NCBI GenBank assembly: GCA_002343425.1
Contig: DDSO01000125.1
Coordinates: 34,577-60,905 of the forward strand
Direction of reading: 5' to 3'
Origin: Brevundimonas sp. UBA2388
GTDB lineage: Bacteria; Pseudomonadota; Alphaproteobacteria; Caulobacterales; Caulobacteraceae
DNA: 26,329 nt
Below the pieces are notes generated by a model. It did not search any database and was not told the DNA's origin. It saw nothing but the letters and a program-made list of their open reading frames with translations. Of the stretch, positions 15,647-22,891 are shown piece by piece (within the stretch, counting starts at the first letter, position 1; the number at the start of each line of letters is the position of its first letter). The translations under genes were made by a program, and so were the position numbers.

Positions 15647-17049
15647 GCAGCGCGATCGCCCAAACGGTCGAGAAGCGCCGTCGCGAATACTGACAGGGTG
15701 TCGTCGCGGGCCCCCATGACGATGATCCGGTCGCCCGGGCGAGCCAGGTCGATCAGCCGGTCGCCGCAGGCTTCGCGGGTGGCCAGGGCCTCGGCGTTGC
15801 GGCCGGCGGCGCGAATGCCCGAGGCGATGTCCTCGCTGCCGACGGACCGGTCGGTGGTGCCGCCGAAATAGACCGGCTCGGGCATCAGCAGGACGTCGTC
15901 CTCGCGCATGAGGCCGGCGAAACCGTCGATGAACTCGGCCTTCATAAGCCGCAGGGGTCCGAAGCCGTGGGGCTGGAACAGGATCAGCAGCCGGCCTTCG
16001 AAGGCGTGCAGGGTCTTCAGGGTGGCCGCGATCTTGTCGGGGTTATGGGCGAAGTCGTCGATGACGGTGACGCCGGCGGCGGTCCCGACCACCTCCATGC
16101 GGCGGCGGATGCCGGCGAAGGTCTCGAGGGCCGCGACGGCCTGGTCCAGCGGCACGCCGATGGCCCGGACAGCGCCGAGCGCCGCCAGCGCATTGGCGAC
16201 ATTGTGGGCGCCGGGAACATTGAGGACGACCGCGTGTCTCGCCCCGCCCAGCTCCGTCAGGGTGAACCGCATGCCGGTCGGCAAGGGCTCGAGATCATGG
16301 GCATTGAGGGTGGCCGATTCCTCGCCGAGGGCGAAGGTGATCACCTTGTCGGCCGGAAGGGACTGGGCCAGCGCCTGGGTCTCGACATTGTCGAGATTGA
16401 GCACCGCCCTGGCCGCCCGGCCGGTGAAGCCGCCGAACAGGTCGCGCAATTCCTCCATCGACTTGTGGTCCAGCGAGATATTGGAGACCACGGCGACGGT
16501 CGGCTTGTAGCGGGCGATGGAGCCGTCGGACTCGTCGACTTCGGAGACGAACAGGGTGGGGCCGCCGATCAGGGCGCTGGCGAAGGGGTGAGCGGCGTCG
16601 GCGAAATTCTTCATCACCGCCCCGTTCATGACGGTCGGCTCGCGGCCCGCCTGATGCAGGATCCAGGCGATCATGCCGGTGATGGTCGACTTGCCGCTGG
16701 TGCCGGCCACACCGATCGACGTCGGGGCGGCATTGAACAGCTGGCTGAGCAGCTCGGGACGGGTGATGATACGGGCCCCGGCGCGTTTCGCCGCGCCGAT
16801 GTCGGGCACGGTGTCCTCGATCGCGCCGGTGGCCACAACCGTCTGGTCCGGCCGCGTCACGCCCGAGCCGTCCTGCGGATGCAGGGTCACGCCTTGCGCC
16901 TCAAGCCATGCGAATTTCTCGGGTGTGCGGCCCTGGTCACGGGACCGGTCGGAGCCCTCGATACGGCCTCCGCGCGCCTGGACGATCATCGCCAGCGGGA
17001 GCATTCCCGAACCGCCGATGCCGCAGAAGAAATAGTCGTCTTGATTCAT
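15643..17049 (-). CDS. mpl: Mur ligase, UDP-MurNAc:tripeptide ligase (Mpl-like)
   Basis: A 468-residue MurC/Mpl-family ligase. The N-terminal UDP-binding part has CGIGGSGMLPLA. The central ATP-binding P-loop is GVAGTSGKST (113-122), followed by SEVDESDGS and SNISLDHKS. The C-terminal ligase domain has DDFAHNPDKIAATL and ILFQPHGFGPLRLM. MurC, which adds L-alanine, normally sits in the division and cell wall cluster, and none of those genes are here. The divergent neighbour is an LD-carboxypeptidase that would produce the tripeptide Mpl uses, so a murein-recycling role is the better reading. Substrate preference cannot be settled from motifs alone. The start at 17049 leaves a 68-base divergent promoter region before ldcA. 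Confidence 0.88.
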   Translation of the reverse strand: MNQDDYFFCGIGGSGMLPLAMIVQARGGRIEGSDRSRDQGRTPEKFAWLEAQGVTLHPQDGSGVTRPDQTVVATGAIEDTVPDIGAAKRAGARIITRPELLSQLFNAAPTSIGVAGTSGKSTITGMIAWILHQAGREPTVMNGAVMKNFADAAHPFASALIGGPTLFVSEVDESDGSIARYKPTVAVVSNISLDHKSMEELRDLFGGFTGRAARAVLNLDNVETQALAQSLPADKVITFALGEESATLNAHDLEPLPTGMRFTLTELGGARHAVVLNVPGAHNVANALAALGAVRAIGVPLDQAVAALETFAGIRRRMEVVGTAAGVTVIDDFAHNPDKIAATLKTLHAFEGRLLILFQPHGFGPLRLMKAEFIDGFAGLMREDDVLLMPEPVYFGGTTDRSVGSEDIASGIRAAGRNAEALATREACGDRLIDLARPGDRIIVMGARDDTLSVFATALLDRLGDRAA

Positions 17050-17117
17050 GAGGGCGAAACCGGGGAATGTCCGGCGGCCTGACTAGCACGGGCGAGGCTG
17101 GAGGCCAGCGGCTGAGC

Positions 17118-17939
17118 ATGAAGATCGGCATCGTCAACGCCAGTTCGCGACTTAACAAGGCGCGCGCCGAGGCTGTCCTGGCCTGGTTCGCGACCAATTT
17201 TCCGGACGGCTCGGTCACGGCGAGCTTCCACCCGGCCAGTTTCGGCAAGCACGGACATTTCGGCGGCGACGACGCCAGCCGGGCCAATGCCTTTGTGGAA
17301 TACGCCAATGATCCGCGGCTGGACGCCGTCTGGTTCGCGCGCGGCGGCTATGGCTCGTGCCGGATCGCCGAGGCGGTGCTGCCCCGTCTGACGGCCGTGG
17401 CGCGCAAGAAGCGGTATCTGGGCTATTCGGACGCCGGCAGCATCCTGGCCCTGCTCTACAAGGCCGGATTTCCGCATGTGGCGCACGGGCCGATGGCCTC
17501 GGACGCGGTGCGCAACGATCCCACGGCCTGGCGGGCGCTGAACTGGCTGAGGTCGGGCGATCCGACGTCGTGGGAGCCTTCGCTCGCCGAGGACCCGCGC
17601 CCGGCGGTCGGCTTCAATCTCAGTATTCTGGACGCGCTGGTCGGGACGGCGCTGGAGCCTGACCTGACCGGCCATGTGCTGATGCTGGAGGATGTGTCCG
17701 AGCCAATGTACCGGATCGACCGGATGATGTTTCACCTGACCGGCCAGGCCTCGATCCGAAAGGTGGCGGGCATCCGGATGGGGCGAGTGTCGGATATCGT
17801 CGAGAACGACCCCGACTTTGGCCTGACCGCCGAAGAGATCTGCCGTTACTGGTGTGAACGGTCGGGTATTCCATACCTCGGGACCGCGGATATCGGCCAT
17901 GACCGTCACAACAAGGTGGTCCCCTTCGGCCCCCGTTAG
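17118..17939 (+). CDS. ldcA: LD-carboxypeptidase, peptidase family S66
   Basis: A 273-residue cytoplasmic serine peptidase. The S66 nucleophile lies in FARGGYGSCRIAE (Ser80). The catalytic glutamate is probably Glu191 in MLEDVSEPMYRIDRM, and the histidine is His261 in DIGHDRHNKVVPFG, so the Ser-Glu-His triad is complete. LdcA removes the terminal D-alanine from recycled murein tetrapeptide to give the tripeptide. That tripeptide is the substrate of the Mpl-like ligase encoded divergently next door. I chose the ATG at 17118 (MKIGIVNASSRLN), where the family begins. The earlier ATG at 17067 adds a glycine-rich stretch with no support. Confidence 0.93.
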   Translation: MKIGIVNASSRLNKARAEAVLAWFATNFPDGSVTASFHPASFGKHGHFGGDDASRANAFVEYANDPRLDAVWFARGGYGSCRIAEAVLPRLTAVARKKRYLGYSDAGSILALLYKAGFPHVAHGPMASDAVRNDPTAWRALNWLRSGDPTSWEPSLAEDPRPAVGFNLSILDALVGTALEPDLTGHVLMLEDVSEPMYRIDRMMFHLTGQASIRKVAGIRMGRVSDIVENDPDFGLTAEEICRYWCERSGIPYLGTADIGHDRHNKVVPFGPR

Positions 17940-17954
17940 GCGAGCCGGGCTCGC
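17940..17954. terminator. Hairpin directly after ldcA
   Basis: GCGAGCC and GGCTCGC are perfect 7-base arms around one base, beginning at the base after the ldcA stop. In practice it would fold as a 6-base stem with a 3-base loop. No T-run follows, so it may be a weak terminator or a 3' end protector. Confidence 0.4.
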
Positions 17955-18179
17955 GTGGACGGAGAAGCCGGTCGACGGCCGCGCCTGCGCGACATCAGAT
18001 GGAGATCCACGGGGTTCCCTGGCGACAGGCCGGAACCCGCGAGGCCCTTGGGGGAGGGTTTCGCAGTGGCGGTCTGGCCGGCGTCGGGGGGCGCCGGCCG
18101 GGCCGCGACACCCAAAGCAGCCTGACGCGACGACGGCGACGCTGGCGCGAGGGGCGGGCAAACGCCATCTTCGGCAGGC
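17955..18179. other. Hairpin-rich intergenic region
   Basis: This 225-base gap between ldcA and the aspartyl protease gene has no convincing ORF. It holds at least two strong hairpins. One has GGGTTCC (18012-18018) pairing with GGAACCC (18032-18038), with an inner CTG/CAG stem and a GCGA tetraloop. The other has GGCCGGCG (18076-18083) pairing with CGCCGGCC (18092-18099). It may be a structured leader of the downstream gene, a small RNA, or simply GC-rich spacer. I do not recognise a known RNA family. Confidence 0.35.
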
Positions 18180-19127
18180 ATGAACCGCCGCTCCCTTCTG
18201 ATCCGCGCCGCAGGACTGGCCGCCGTCGTCGGCGGAGCCTGGTGGGCGCGTGAGACACTGCTGTGGCCCAAGCCGACGCTGACTTTTGGCGAAGGCGGCG
18301 CGACGCCCTGGCTGGCCTATGCGCGGAATGCGCTGGTGCCGACCGTGAGGGTCAGGCTGGGCGATCTCGAAATCGTCGCCCTGATCGATAGCGGAGCCCA
18401 GTATTCGGTGATCGACCGGGCGCTGGTGGCGGCGCTGCCGGCGGCGAGCCGGTCGTTGTTCGACATGCCGCTCGTGGCCTATGGCGTCGGCGGCGGGGCG
18501 CAGGTGGGGCGCGGGACGACATTGGCTGTCGATCTGCCCGGACTGGCTGTTCGCGGTCTGCGGGCGGCCATCCTCGATCTGGGGCCGCTGGCCTCGGAGG
18601 AGGGGCTGCGAACCCCATTGATCCTGGGTCAGGACGTGCTGGGTGAGGCGGTGCTTGCGCTGGACCCGCGCCGGCGGCACGCGCGGCTGGTGCGGCGCGA
18701 AGCCTTTGTACGTCCGCCCGATCTGGCCCCGGCCGCCGTGCGCCGTAAGGGCGGGTCGATGGTCACAGAGGTGACGGTGGAGGGCTCGGTGATCGAGGCC
18801 GTCGTCGACACAGGGGCCTCAGCCTTGCTGGGCCTGAGTCGCGAGGCGGCGAGCGGCGCTGGCCTGCTGGACGGCAGGCCGCAGGGCAGCGGGGTGAGTC
18901 TTGTTCTCGGTGGGGCGCTGCGTTCCACCATCGTCGAGGCGCGCACCGTGACCTTCGCGGGCCACCTGTACCGACGCGTAGCCGTCGGCGTGTTCGACCA
19001 GCCGCCCCTGCCGAACTTCCCCGGCGGGCTGGTCGGGATGGAGGCGTTCAACGGCCGTCGCGTGGCCATGGACCTCGGCGCCGGCGCGCTTTTCGTGTCG
19101 CGTCCGCTGGACCTGACTGTCAGCTGA
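18180..19127 (+). CDS. Secreted two-lobed aspartyl protease (retropepsin-like)
   Basis: 315 residues with a Tat-like or Sec N-terminus (MNRRSLLIRAAGLAAVVGGA), so probably periplasmic or membrane-anchored. Two retropepsin-type active-site motifs are present in one chain: LIDSGAQYSVI with Asp70 and VVDTGASALLGL with Asp210. They are followed by hydrophobic strands of the flap and core type (LILGQDVLG and GLVGMEAFNG). Both lobes therefore carry a catalytic aspartate, and one chain could form the complete site that viral and most bacterial retropepsins build by dimerisation. The substrate is unknown. The gene stands alone on its strand, head-on to the zinc peptidase gene (3-base gap), and is preceded by a hairpin-rich region. 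Confidence 0.87.
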   Translation: MNRRSLLIRAAGLAAVVGGAWWARETLLWPKPTLTFGEGGATPWLAYARNALVPTVRVRLGDLEIVALIDSGAQYSVIDRALVAALPAASRSLFDMPLVAYGVGGGAQVGRGTTLAVDLPGLAVRGLRAAILDLGPLASEEGLRTPLILGQDVLGEAVLALDPRRRHARLVRREAFVRPPDLAPAAVRRKGGSMVTEVTVEGSVIEAVVDTGASALLGLSREAASGAGLLDGRPQGSGVSLVLGGALRSTIVEARTVTFAGHLYRRVAVGVFDQPPLPNFPGGLVGMEAFNGRRVAMDLGAGALFVSRPLDLTVS

Positions 19128-19130
19128 ACC

Positions 19131-19976
19131 TTACAGCGTCTGGAAGGTGTCGCAGGCTGCCGGGTCGCCCGATTCATAGCCGCGCCGCAGCCACTCGACC
19201 CGCTGGGCGGAGGTGCCGTGGGTAAAGCCTTCGGGCTGGACCTGTCCGCCCTGGCGACGTTGCAGGGTGTCGTCGCCGATGGCCGAGGCCGTTTGCATAC
19301 CGGCTTCCAGATCGCCCGCCTCCAGAGCGACCTCGCCGTTTGAGGCCGCGGCGGCATTGCGGGCCCAGACGCCGGCGTAGCAGTCGGCCTGCAGCTCGAG
19401 AGCGACCGAATAGCGGTTGGCCTCGGCCTGGCCGGAAGCGCGCTGCTGGGCCGTGCGCACCTGTTCCGAAAGGCCCGTCAGGGTCTGGATATGGTGCCCG
19501 TATTCATGGGCGATGACATAGGCGCGGGCGAAGTCGGCGCTGGACGCGCCCAGATCGGTTTCGAGCTGCGACCAGAAGGACAGGTCGAGATACACATGTC
19601 GGTCCGCCGGGCAGTAGAACGGTCCCATGGCCGCCTGACCGAAACCGCAGCCCGTCGAAGTGCCCTGTTCGTACAGGGTGACGGTCGGCGGTTGATAGCC
19701 CTGGATCTTGGTCTTCCAGACATCGTCGATGTTGGATCCGATAACGTCGACGAAGGCGCCCGCCTGATCCGACGGGCTGCCCCGGCGGCCCTCGGAGACG
19801 CCGGCGCCGCCGAACTGGCTGGCCAGCTGGGTCGTGGTGGCGGGGTCGATGTCGAAGACGAAATAGCCGATCGCGGCCAGGATCACGACGCCGATTCCGC
19901 CCCCGGCCATGGCCCCGCCGCCGACGCCGCGCCGGTCGTCGATGTTGCCGCCGCGCCGTCCACCCTGCCACCGCAT
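19131..19976 (-). CDS. ypfJ: Neutral zinc metallopeptidase, YpfJ family
   Basis: 281 residues. The glycine- and arginine-rich N-terminus (MRWQGGRRGGNIDDRRG) and a single membrane anchor (about 26-42) are typical of the YpfJ/KPN_02809 family. The metallopeptidase region begins with YEQGTSTGCGFGQAAMGPFYCPADRHVYLD (given here as adjoining family blocks YEQGTSTGCGFG, AAMGPFYCP and DRHVYLD) and holds the zinc-binding HEYGHH (157-162). ELQADCYAGVWA, with the downstream acidic ligand, and the ending FTHGTSAQRVEWLRRGYESGD are conserved. It should sit in the inner membrane with the peptidase domain outside. The family has no settled substrate. The ATG at 19976 is preceded by a purine-rich GGGAGAAC stretch on the minus strand. 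Confidence 0.94.
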   Translation of the reverse strand: MRWQGGRRGGNIDDRRGVGGGAMAGGGIGVVILAAIGYFVFDIDPATTTQLASQFGGAGVSEGRRGSPSDQAGAFVDVIGSNIDDVWKTKIQGYQPPTVTLYEQGTSTGCGFGQAAMGPFYCPADRHVYLDLSFWSQLETDLGASSADFARAYVIAHEYGHHIQTLTGLSEQVRTAQQRASGQAEANRYSVALELQADCYAGVWARNAAAASNGEVALEAGDLEAGMQTASAIGDDTLQRRQGGQVQPEGFTHGTSAQRVEWLRRGYESGDPAACDTFQTL

Positions 19977-20070
19977 GATTGTTCTCCCTCAGGCCTGATG
20001 CCCAAGCTAGGCCGGAACGCAGGACGAGGGGAAGGGATGCAGCCTGAAAGGCGAACTCTGTTCGCCGGAG

Positions 20071-20460
20071 CTAGTCGCGCGGGCGATCCAGCCAGGTGTC
20101 GATCTGACCCACCTCCGACGCGGCGGCGGCGCGCCGACCGGAGGCTGACTGGCGTAGCGCCAGCTCTTCCTCGGGCGAGCGCAGGGCGCGGGGCCCCGGC
20201 AGCTGAACCGGCTCGGGCAGGCGCGCGGCCTCGATCTGCTGGCGGTTGAGACGGGTCTCGGTCTCCAGCTGGCGGGCAAAGGTGTCGCGCTGGTCGGCCC
20301 GGGCGCGGAGGCGGTCCATTTCGAGCCGGTGCTGGTCCGCCTGATAGCGATGCGGGTCGACCGCGGGCGCGCCGGGATGTGGCTGCCAGGTCTGGGCCTG
20401 AGCCACTGCCGGCGTCATGGCGAGGGCGATCAGGGCGAGGAACGCGCGGAGTGCGGTCAT
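20071..20460 (-). CDS. Small secreted protein, charged and helical, unknown function
   Basis: A 129-residue precursor with a good signal peptide (MTALRAFLALIALAMTPAVAQA). The mature part is rich in arginine, glutamate, glutamine and alanine. It contains a likely coiled coil (about residues 38-80: RYQADQHRLEMDRLRARAD followed by ETRLNRQQIEAARL) and then a proline-rich linker. I do not recognise a family. It lies between the zinc peptidase and methyltransferase genes on the same strand, with gaps of 94 and 44 bases, so co-transcription with the methyltransferase is possible. Confidence 0.7.
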   Translation of the reverse strand: MTALRAFLALIALAMTPAVAQAQTWQPHPGAPAVDPHRYQADQHRLEMDRLRARADQRDTFARQLETETRLNRQQIEAARLPEPVQLPGPRALRSPEEELALRQSASGRRAAAASEVGQIDTWLDRPRD

Positions 20461-20504
20461 GGGAGGATGATGACGCCTGCCGCGCCGACCTCCAAGCGTG
20501 GCCG

Positions 20505-21161
20505 TCAGCGGACCGGAGCCAGGGTCCAGACGCGGGTGCGTTTGACGGCATCGTCCTCGAGCTCGCGCGTCGTGGGGACGGCGTATTCGGCCAGCAGGTC
20601 AAAGCCGGTCTTCGGAAAGTAGGTCCGCAGGGGGTCGCCGACGAGAACCCGGGTTCCCCGGTCTGCCGCTTGGGTCAGCCAGCCAAGGACACGCCCGGCC
20701 ATAGGCTGTTCGTAGAAGACGTCACCGGCGCAGATCACATCGGCCTCGGGCGGGCCTGCGTCCAGCAGGTCGGTGTCGGTGAACGCGAGCGTCACGCCGT
20801 TGGCCGCGGCGTTGAGCGCAACCGCGGCGGCGCAGAAGGGGTCGATGTCGGCGCACAGCACCGAGGTCGCGCCGGCCTGCACGGCTGCAATGCCCACCAG
20901 GCCCGATCCGGCGGCGAGATCCAGCACACGCTTCCCGGCGACCTCGGCCGGATTGTCCAGCAGCCAGCGCGCCAGCCCCTGACCACCAGCCCAGGCGAAG
21001 GCCCAGAAGGGCGGAGGCAGGCCCATTTCGCCCAATTCCTCTTCGGTCAGCCGCCAGATCGGCGTGACCTCATCCGCCAGCCACAGAGAAATCTCCGGCG
21101 CGTGCGGCACGGGCTGGAGGCGGGTGTTGGCGAGGATGAAGGCCTTGGGGTCCGGGATCAC
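20505..21161 (-). CDS. SAM-dependent methyltransferase, ETF-beta lysine methyltransferase type
   Basis: 218 residues from a GTG start. A class I methyltransferase fold is shown by VLDLAAGSGLVGIAA (SAM-binding motif I), CADIDPFCAAAVALNAAANG (motif II) and the catalytic-region motif CAGDVFYE. PPPFWAFAWAGGQGLARWLLD ahead of motif I is characteristic of the METTL20/ETFBKMT group, whose bacterial members methylate lysines of electron transfer flavoprotein beta. The GTG overlaps the desaturase stop (GTGA), so the two are translated together. No etf genes are nearby. A related target such as a ribosomal protein cannot be excluded. Confidence 0.83.
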   Translation of the reverse strand: MIPDPKAFILANTRLQPVPHAPEISLWLADEVTPIWRLTEEELGEMGLPPPFWAFAWAGGQGLARWLLDNPAEVAGKRVLDLAAGSGLVGIAAVQAGATSVLCADIDPFCAAAVALNAAANGVTLAFTDTDLLDAGPPEADVICAGDVFYEQPMAGRVLGWLTQAADRGTRVLVGDPLRTYFPKTGFDLLAEYAVPTTRELEDDAVKRTRVWTLAPVR

Positions 21162-22093
21162 GCCTTGGCCGACGCCTCGGCCAGAACCGCCAGATAGCCG
21201 CTCGCCACCTCCATCCGCCCTCCCTGTGGCCTCGCGCGCACCGCCCGGTGCAGGGCCGGGAGCTTCCAGCAGGGGACGTGCATGAAGAGGTGATGCTCGG
21301 CGTGGAAATTGACCCAGTAGGGGGCGATGAGGGCGCGCTCCCACCAGGAGGCGCGGGTGGTTCGGGCTGCGCGGAAGGGGTCGCTGGACGAGCCCTCGAC
21401 GCAGGCGTGCTCGGCGATGTTTCTCAGTCGGGTGACCATCGGGAACCACGTCGCCATCGGCAGCAGCCACAGGACGAAATACGCCCACCAGACCCCCGCG
21501 AGGGTCAGGCCTGTAAACAGGGCGGCGTTGGCCAGCAGGAAGGAGGCGACGCTGCGGCCGGTGACGACGGCGCCCTCGGCCATGTCTTCATCGCGCCGGG
21601 TTCGGAAGGCGTGAAAGGCATACAAAACTCGCTGTTTGAAGAAGGTCTGGCCGGTCATGTCGCGGATGATCTTGCGGCGCAGGGAGGCGCGGGTGACGGG
21701 GAAGGGGGCGGACAGGACCAGATCCGGGTCCTCAGGCTGCTGGGCGTACTTGTGGTGCGCCAGATGATAGGGCCGGTAGGCGGTCAGAGAGGCGCCCACG
21801 GGGACCGCGCACAGCCAATGGCCGAGGAAATCGTTCAGCCGCCGGTTCGGCGACAGGCCGCCATGCGCCGCCTCGTGCATGAGGATCGCGAGGCCCAGCT
21901 GCCGTGTGCCTATGACGGCGACGGTGAGCGGGATCAGGATCGGCCAGATGACGCTCGCGGCGATAGCCAGGGCAATGACGCCCCAGCAGTGCAGCACCAG
22001 CAAAGGGCCTATCCATGGCGACCGAGTCTGGAACGTCGCCCAGGCGGCGGGTGTGAACAGATCGGATGGCCGGATGCGGGGCGCGGCAGGCAT
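21158..22093 (-). CDS. Membrane fatty acid desaturase
   Basis: 311 residues. The three histidine boxes of di-iron membrane desaturases are all present: HEAAHGG, HLAHHKY and HAEHHLF. Hydrophobic membrane spans lie between them (LLVLHCWGVIALAIAAS, ILIPLTVAVIG and WAYFVLWLLPMATW). The enzyme would introduce a double bond into an acyl chain in the inner membrane, using O2 and electrons from a ferredoxin or cytochrome. The box spacing resembles the sphingolipid/fatty acid desaturase superfamily rather than acyl-ACP enzymes. I chose the ATG at 22093 (MPAAPRIRPSDLF). The extension to 22207 lacks homology and runs into the divergent promoter region. It is translationally coupled to the downstream methyltransferase gene. 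Confidence 0.91.
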   Translation of the reverse strand: MPAAPRIRPSDLFTPAAWATFQTRSPWIGPLLVLHCWGVIALAIAASVIWPILIPLTVAVIGTRQLGLAILMHEAAHGGLSPNRRLNDFLGHWLCAVPVGASLTAYRPYHLAHHKYAQQPEDPDLVLSAPFPVTRASLRRKIIRDMTGQTFFKQRVLYAFHAFRTRRDEDMAEGAVVTGRSVASFLLANAALFTGLTLAGVWWAYFVLWLLPMATWFPMVTRLRNIAEHACVEGSSSDPFRAARTTRASWWERALIAPYWVNFHAEHHLFMHVPCWKLPALHRAVRARPQGGRMEVASGYLAVLAEASAKA

Positions 22094-22195
22094 GGCGCAT
22101 GATACGCCGTGAGAGAACCGATCGGAAGCGTGCGCTGTCGGGCGGGCGGCGATAGCGACCGGATGATCGTCATGAGAACCCGACAAAAAGTCAGG

Positions 22196-22224
22196 TTGAC
22201 ATGACACAGCGAGAATGTAAGGTA
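22196..22224 (+). promoter_or_regulatory. Predicted promoter of the membrane protein/XRE unit
   Basis: A perfect TTGACA -35 (22196-22201) is followed at 16 or 17 bases by a weak -10 (TAAGGT at 22218 or AAGGTA at 22219). The -10 area overlaps the palindrome at 22215-22234, as expected for a repressible promoter. Confidence 0.5.
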
Positions 22225-22234
22225 AGACTTACAT
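22215..22234. promoter_or_regulatory. Operator-like palindrome, likely bound by the small XRE regulator
   Basis: Perfect 7-base arms ATGTAAG (22215-22221) and CTTACAT (22228-22234) surround a 6-base spacer. The site overlaps the predicted -10 and lies 20 bases before the first gene of a unit that encodes a Cro-type regulator. Autorepression is the simplest reading. A partial match (CCTTACCTGTC) lies upstream of the hydrolase gene near 22871. Confidence 0.6.
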
Positions 22235-22253
22235 CAAGTCAGGAACGCCTTCC

Positions 22254-22658
22254 ATGCTCGCTCTCGGAAAATCCACCTCTTCCGCCCACAAGCGTTATGT
22301 CGTCCGGACGATCGCCTTCATGTCAGGCTATGTCGCGATCAATGTCGCCGCGATCTTCGGAGCCTTTGATGACATCGCCTCGCCGGTCGCTGCCTGGGTC
22401 CTTGCCCTTGCGGTCTCCGCGCCGGTGATCGGCCAGATCTGGGCGACGCTGGCGCTGATGCGTGAGTCGGACGAGTTCGTCCGGGCCGTCGTGGCGAAAC
22501 AGTTCATTCTCGCCTCCGGCCTGGCGATGGCGGTGGCCAGCGTCTGGGGCTTCGGCGAGAGCTATGCTGACGCGCCGCACATTCCGGCCTGGATCATCTA
22601 TCCGCTGTTCTGGGCCTGCTTCGGCCTGATCGCGCCCTTCGTGAAGTCGTCGAGCTGA
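22254..22658 (+). CDS. Four-helix integral membrane protein, unknown function
   Basis: 134 residues with about four hydrophobic segments: AFMSGYVAINVAAIFGAF, AAWVLALAVSAPVIGQIW, FILASGLAMAVASVWGFG and WIIYPLFWACFGLIAPFV. A short charged loop (RESDEFVRAVVAKQ) lies between the second and third. Small membrane proteins of this build are often encoded just before a compact XRE regulator, as here. The stop overlaps the regulator start by one base (TGATG). I cannot assign a function. A sensor partner for the regulator is one possibility. Confidence 0.8.
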   Translation: MLALGKSTSSAHKRYVVRTIAFMSGYVAINVAAIFGAFDDIASPVAAWVLALAVSAPVIGQIWATLALMRESDEFVRAVVAKQFILASGLAMAVASVWGFGESYADAPHIPAWIIYPLFWACFGLIAPFVKSSS

Positions 22659-22855
22659 TGAAGAACCGCCTCAAACTTCTGCGCGTCGAGCGCGGCTGGA
22701 CCCAGGAACAGCTGGGACAGGCGTTGGGCGTGTCGCGCCAGGCCGTCAATGCCCTGGAGACCGAGAAGCACGATCCCTCGCTGGATCTGGCCTATCGCAT
22801 CGCCGTGCTGTTCGCGCGGCCGGTGGAAGAGATTTTCGACAATCCCCACGCCTGA
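22658..22855 (+). CDS. Small XRE-family (Cro/CI-type) transcriptional regulator
   Basis: A 65-residue protein that is almost entirely a helix-turn-helix domain: MKNRLKLLRVERGWTQEQL, GQALGVSRQAVNALETEKHDPSLDLAYRIA (two adjoining segments GQALGVSRQAVNALE and TEKHDPSLDLAYRIA), then FARPVEEIFDN. This matches the YozG-type minimal regulators. It is coupled by one base to the membrane protein gene. It probably binds the palindrome at 22215-22234 and controls its own unit and perhaps the hydrolase 36 bases downstream. Confidence 0.93.
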   Translation: MKNRLKLLRVERGWTQEQLGQALGVSRQAVNALETEKHDPSLDLAYRIAVLFARPVEEIFDNPHA

Positions 22856-22891
22856 CAAAGTCAGCCGAACCTTACCTGTCTGGAGACTGAA

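Noticed and set aside
17940..18110. Cobalamin riboswitch on the minus strand
   Set aside because: Short stretches (GGTTCC, AGGGAACC and a CGCGCAG) recall it, but the remaining conserved blocks are missing and the strand leads into the antisense of ldcA.
22094..22207. Longer desaturase start at 22207
   Set aside because: The added residues have no homology and overlap the region that holds the divergent promoter.
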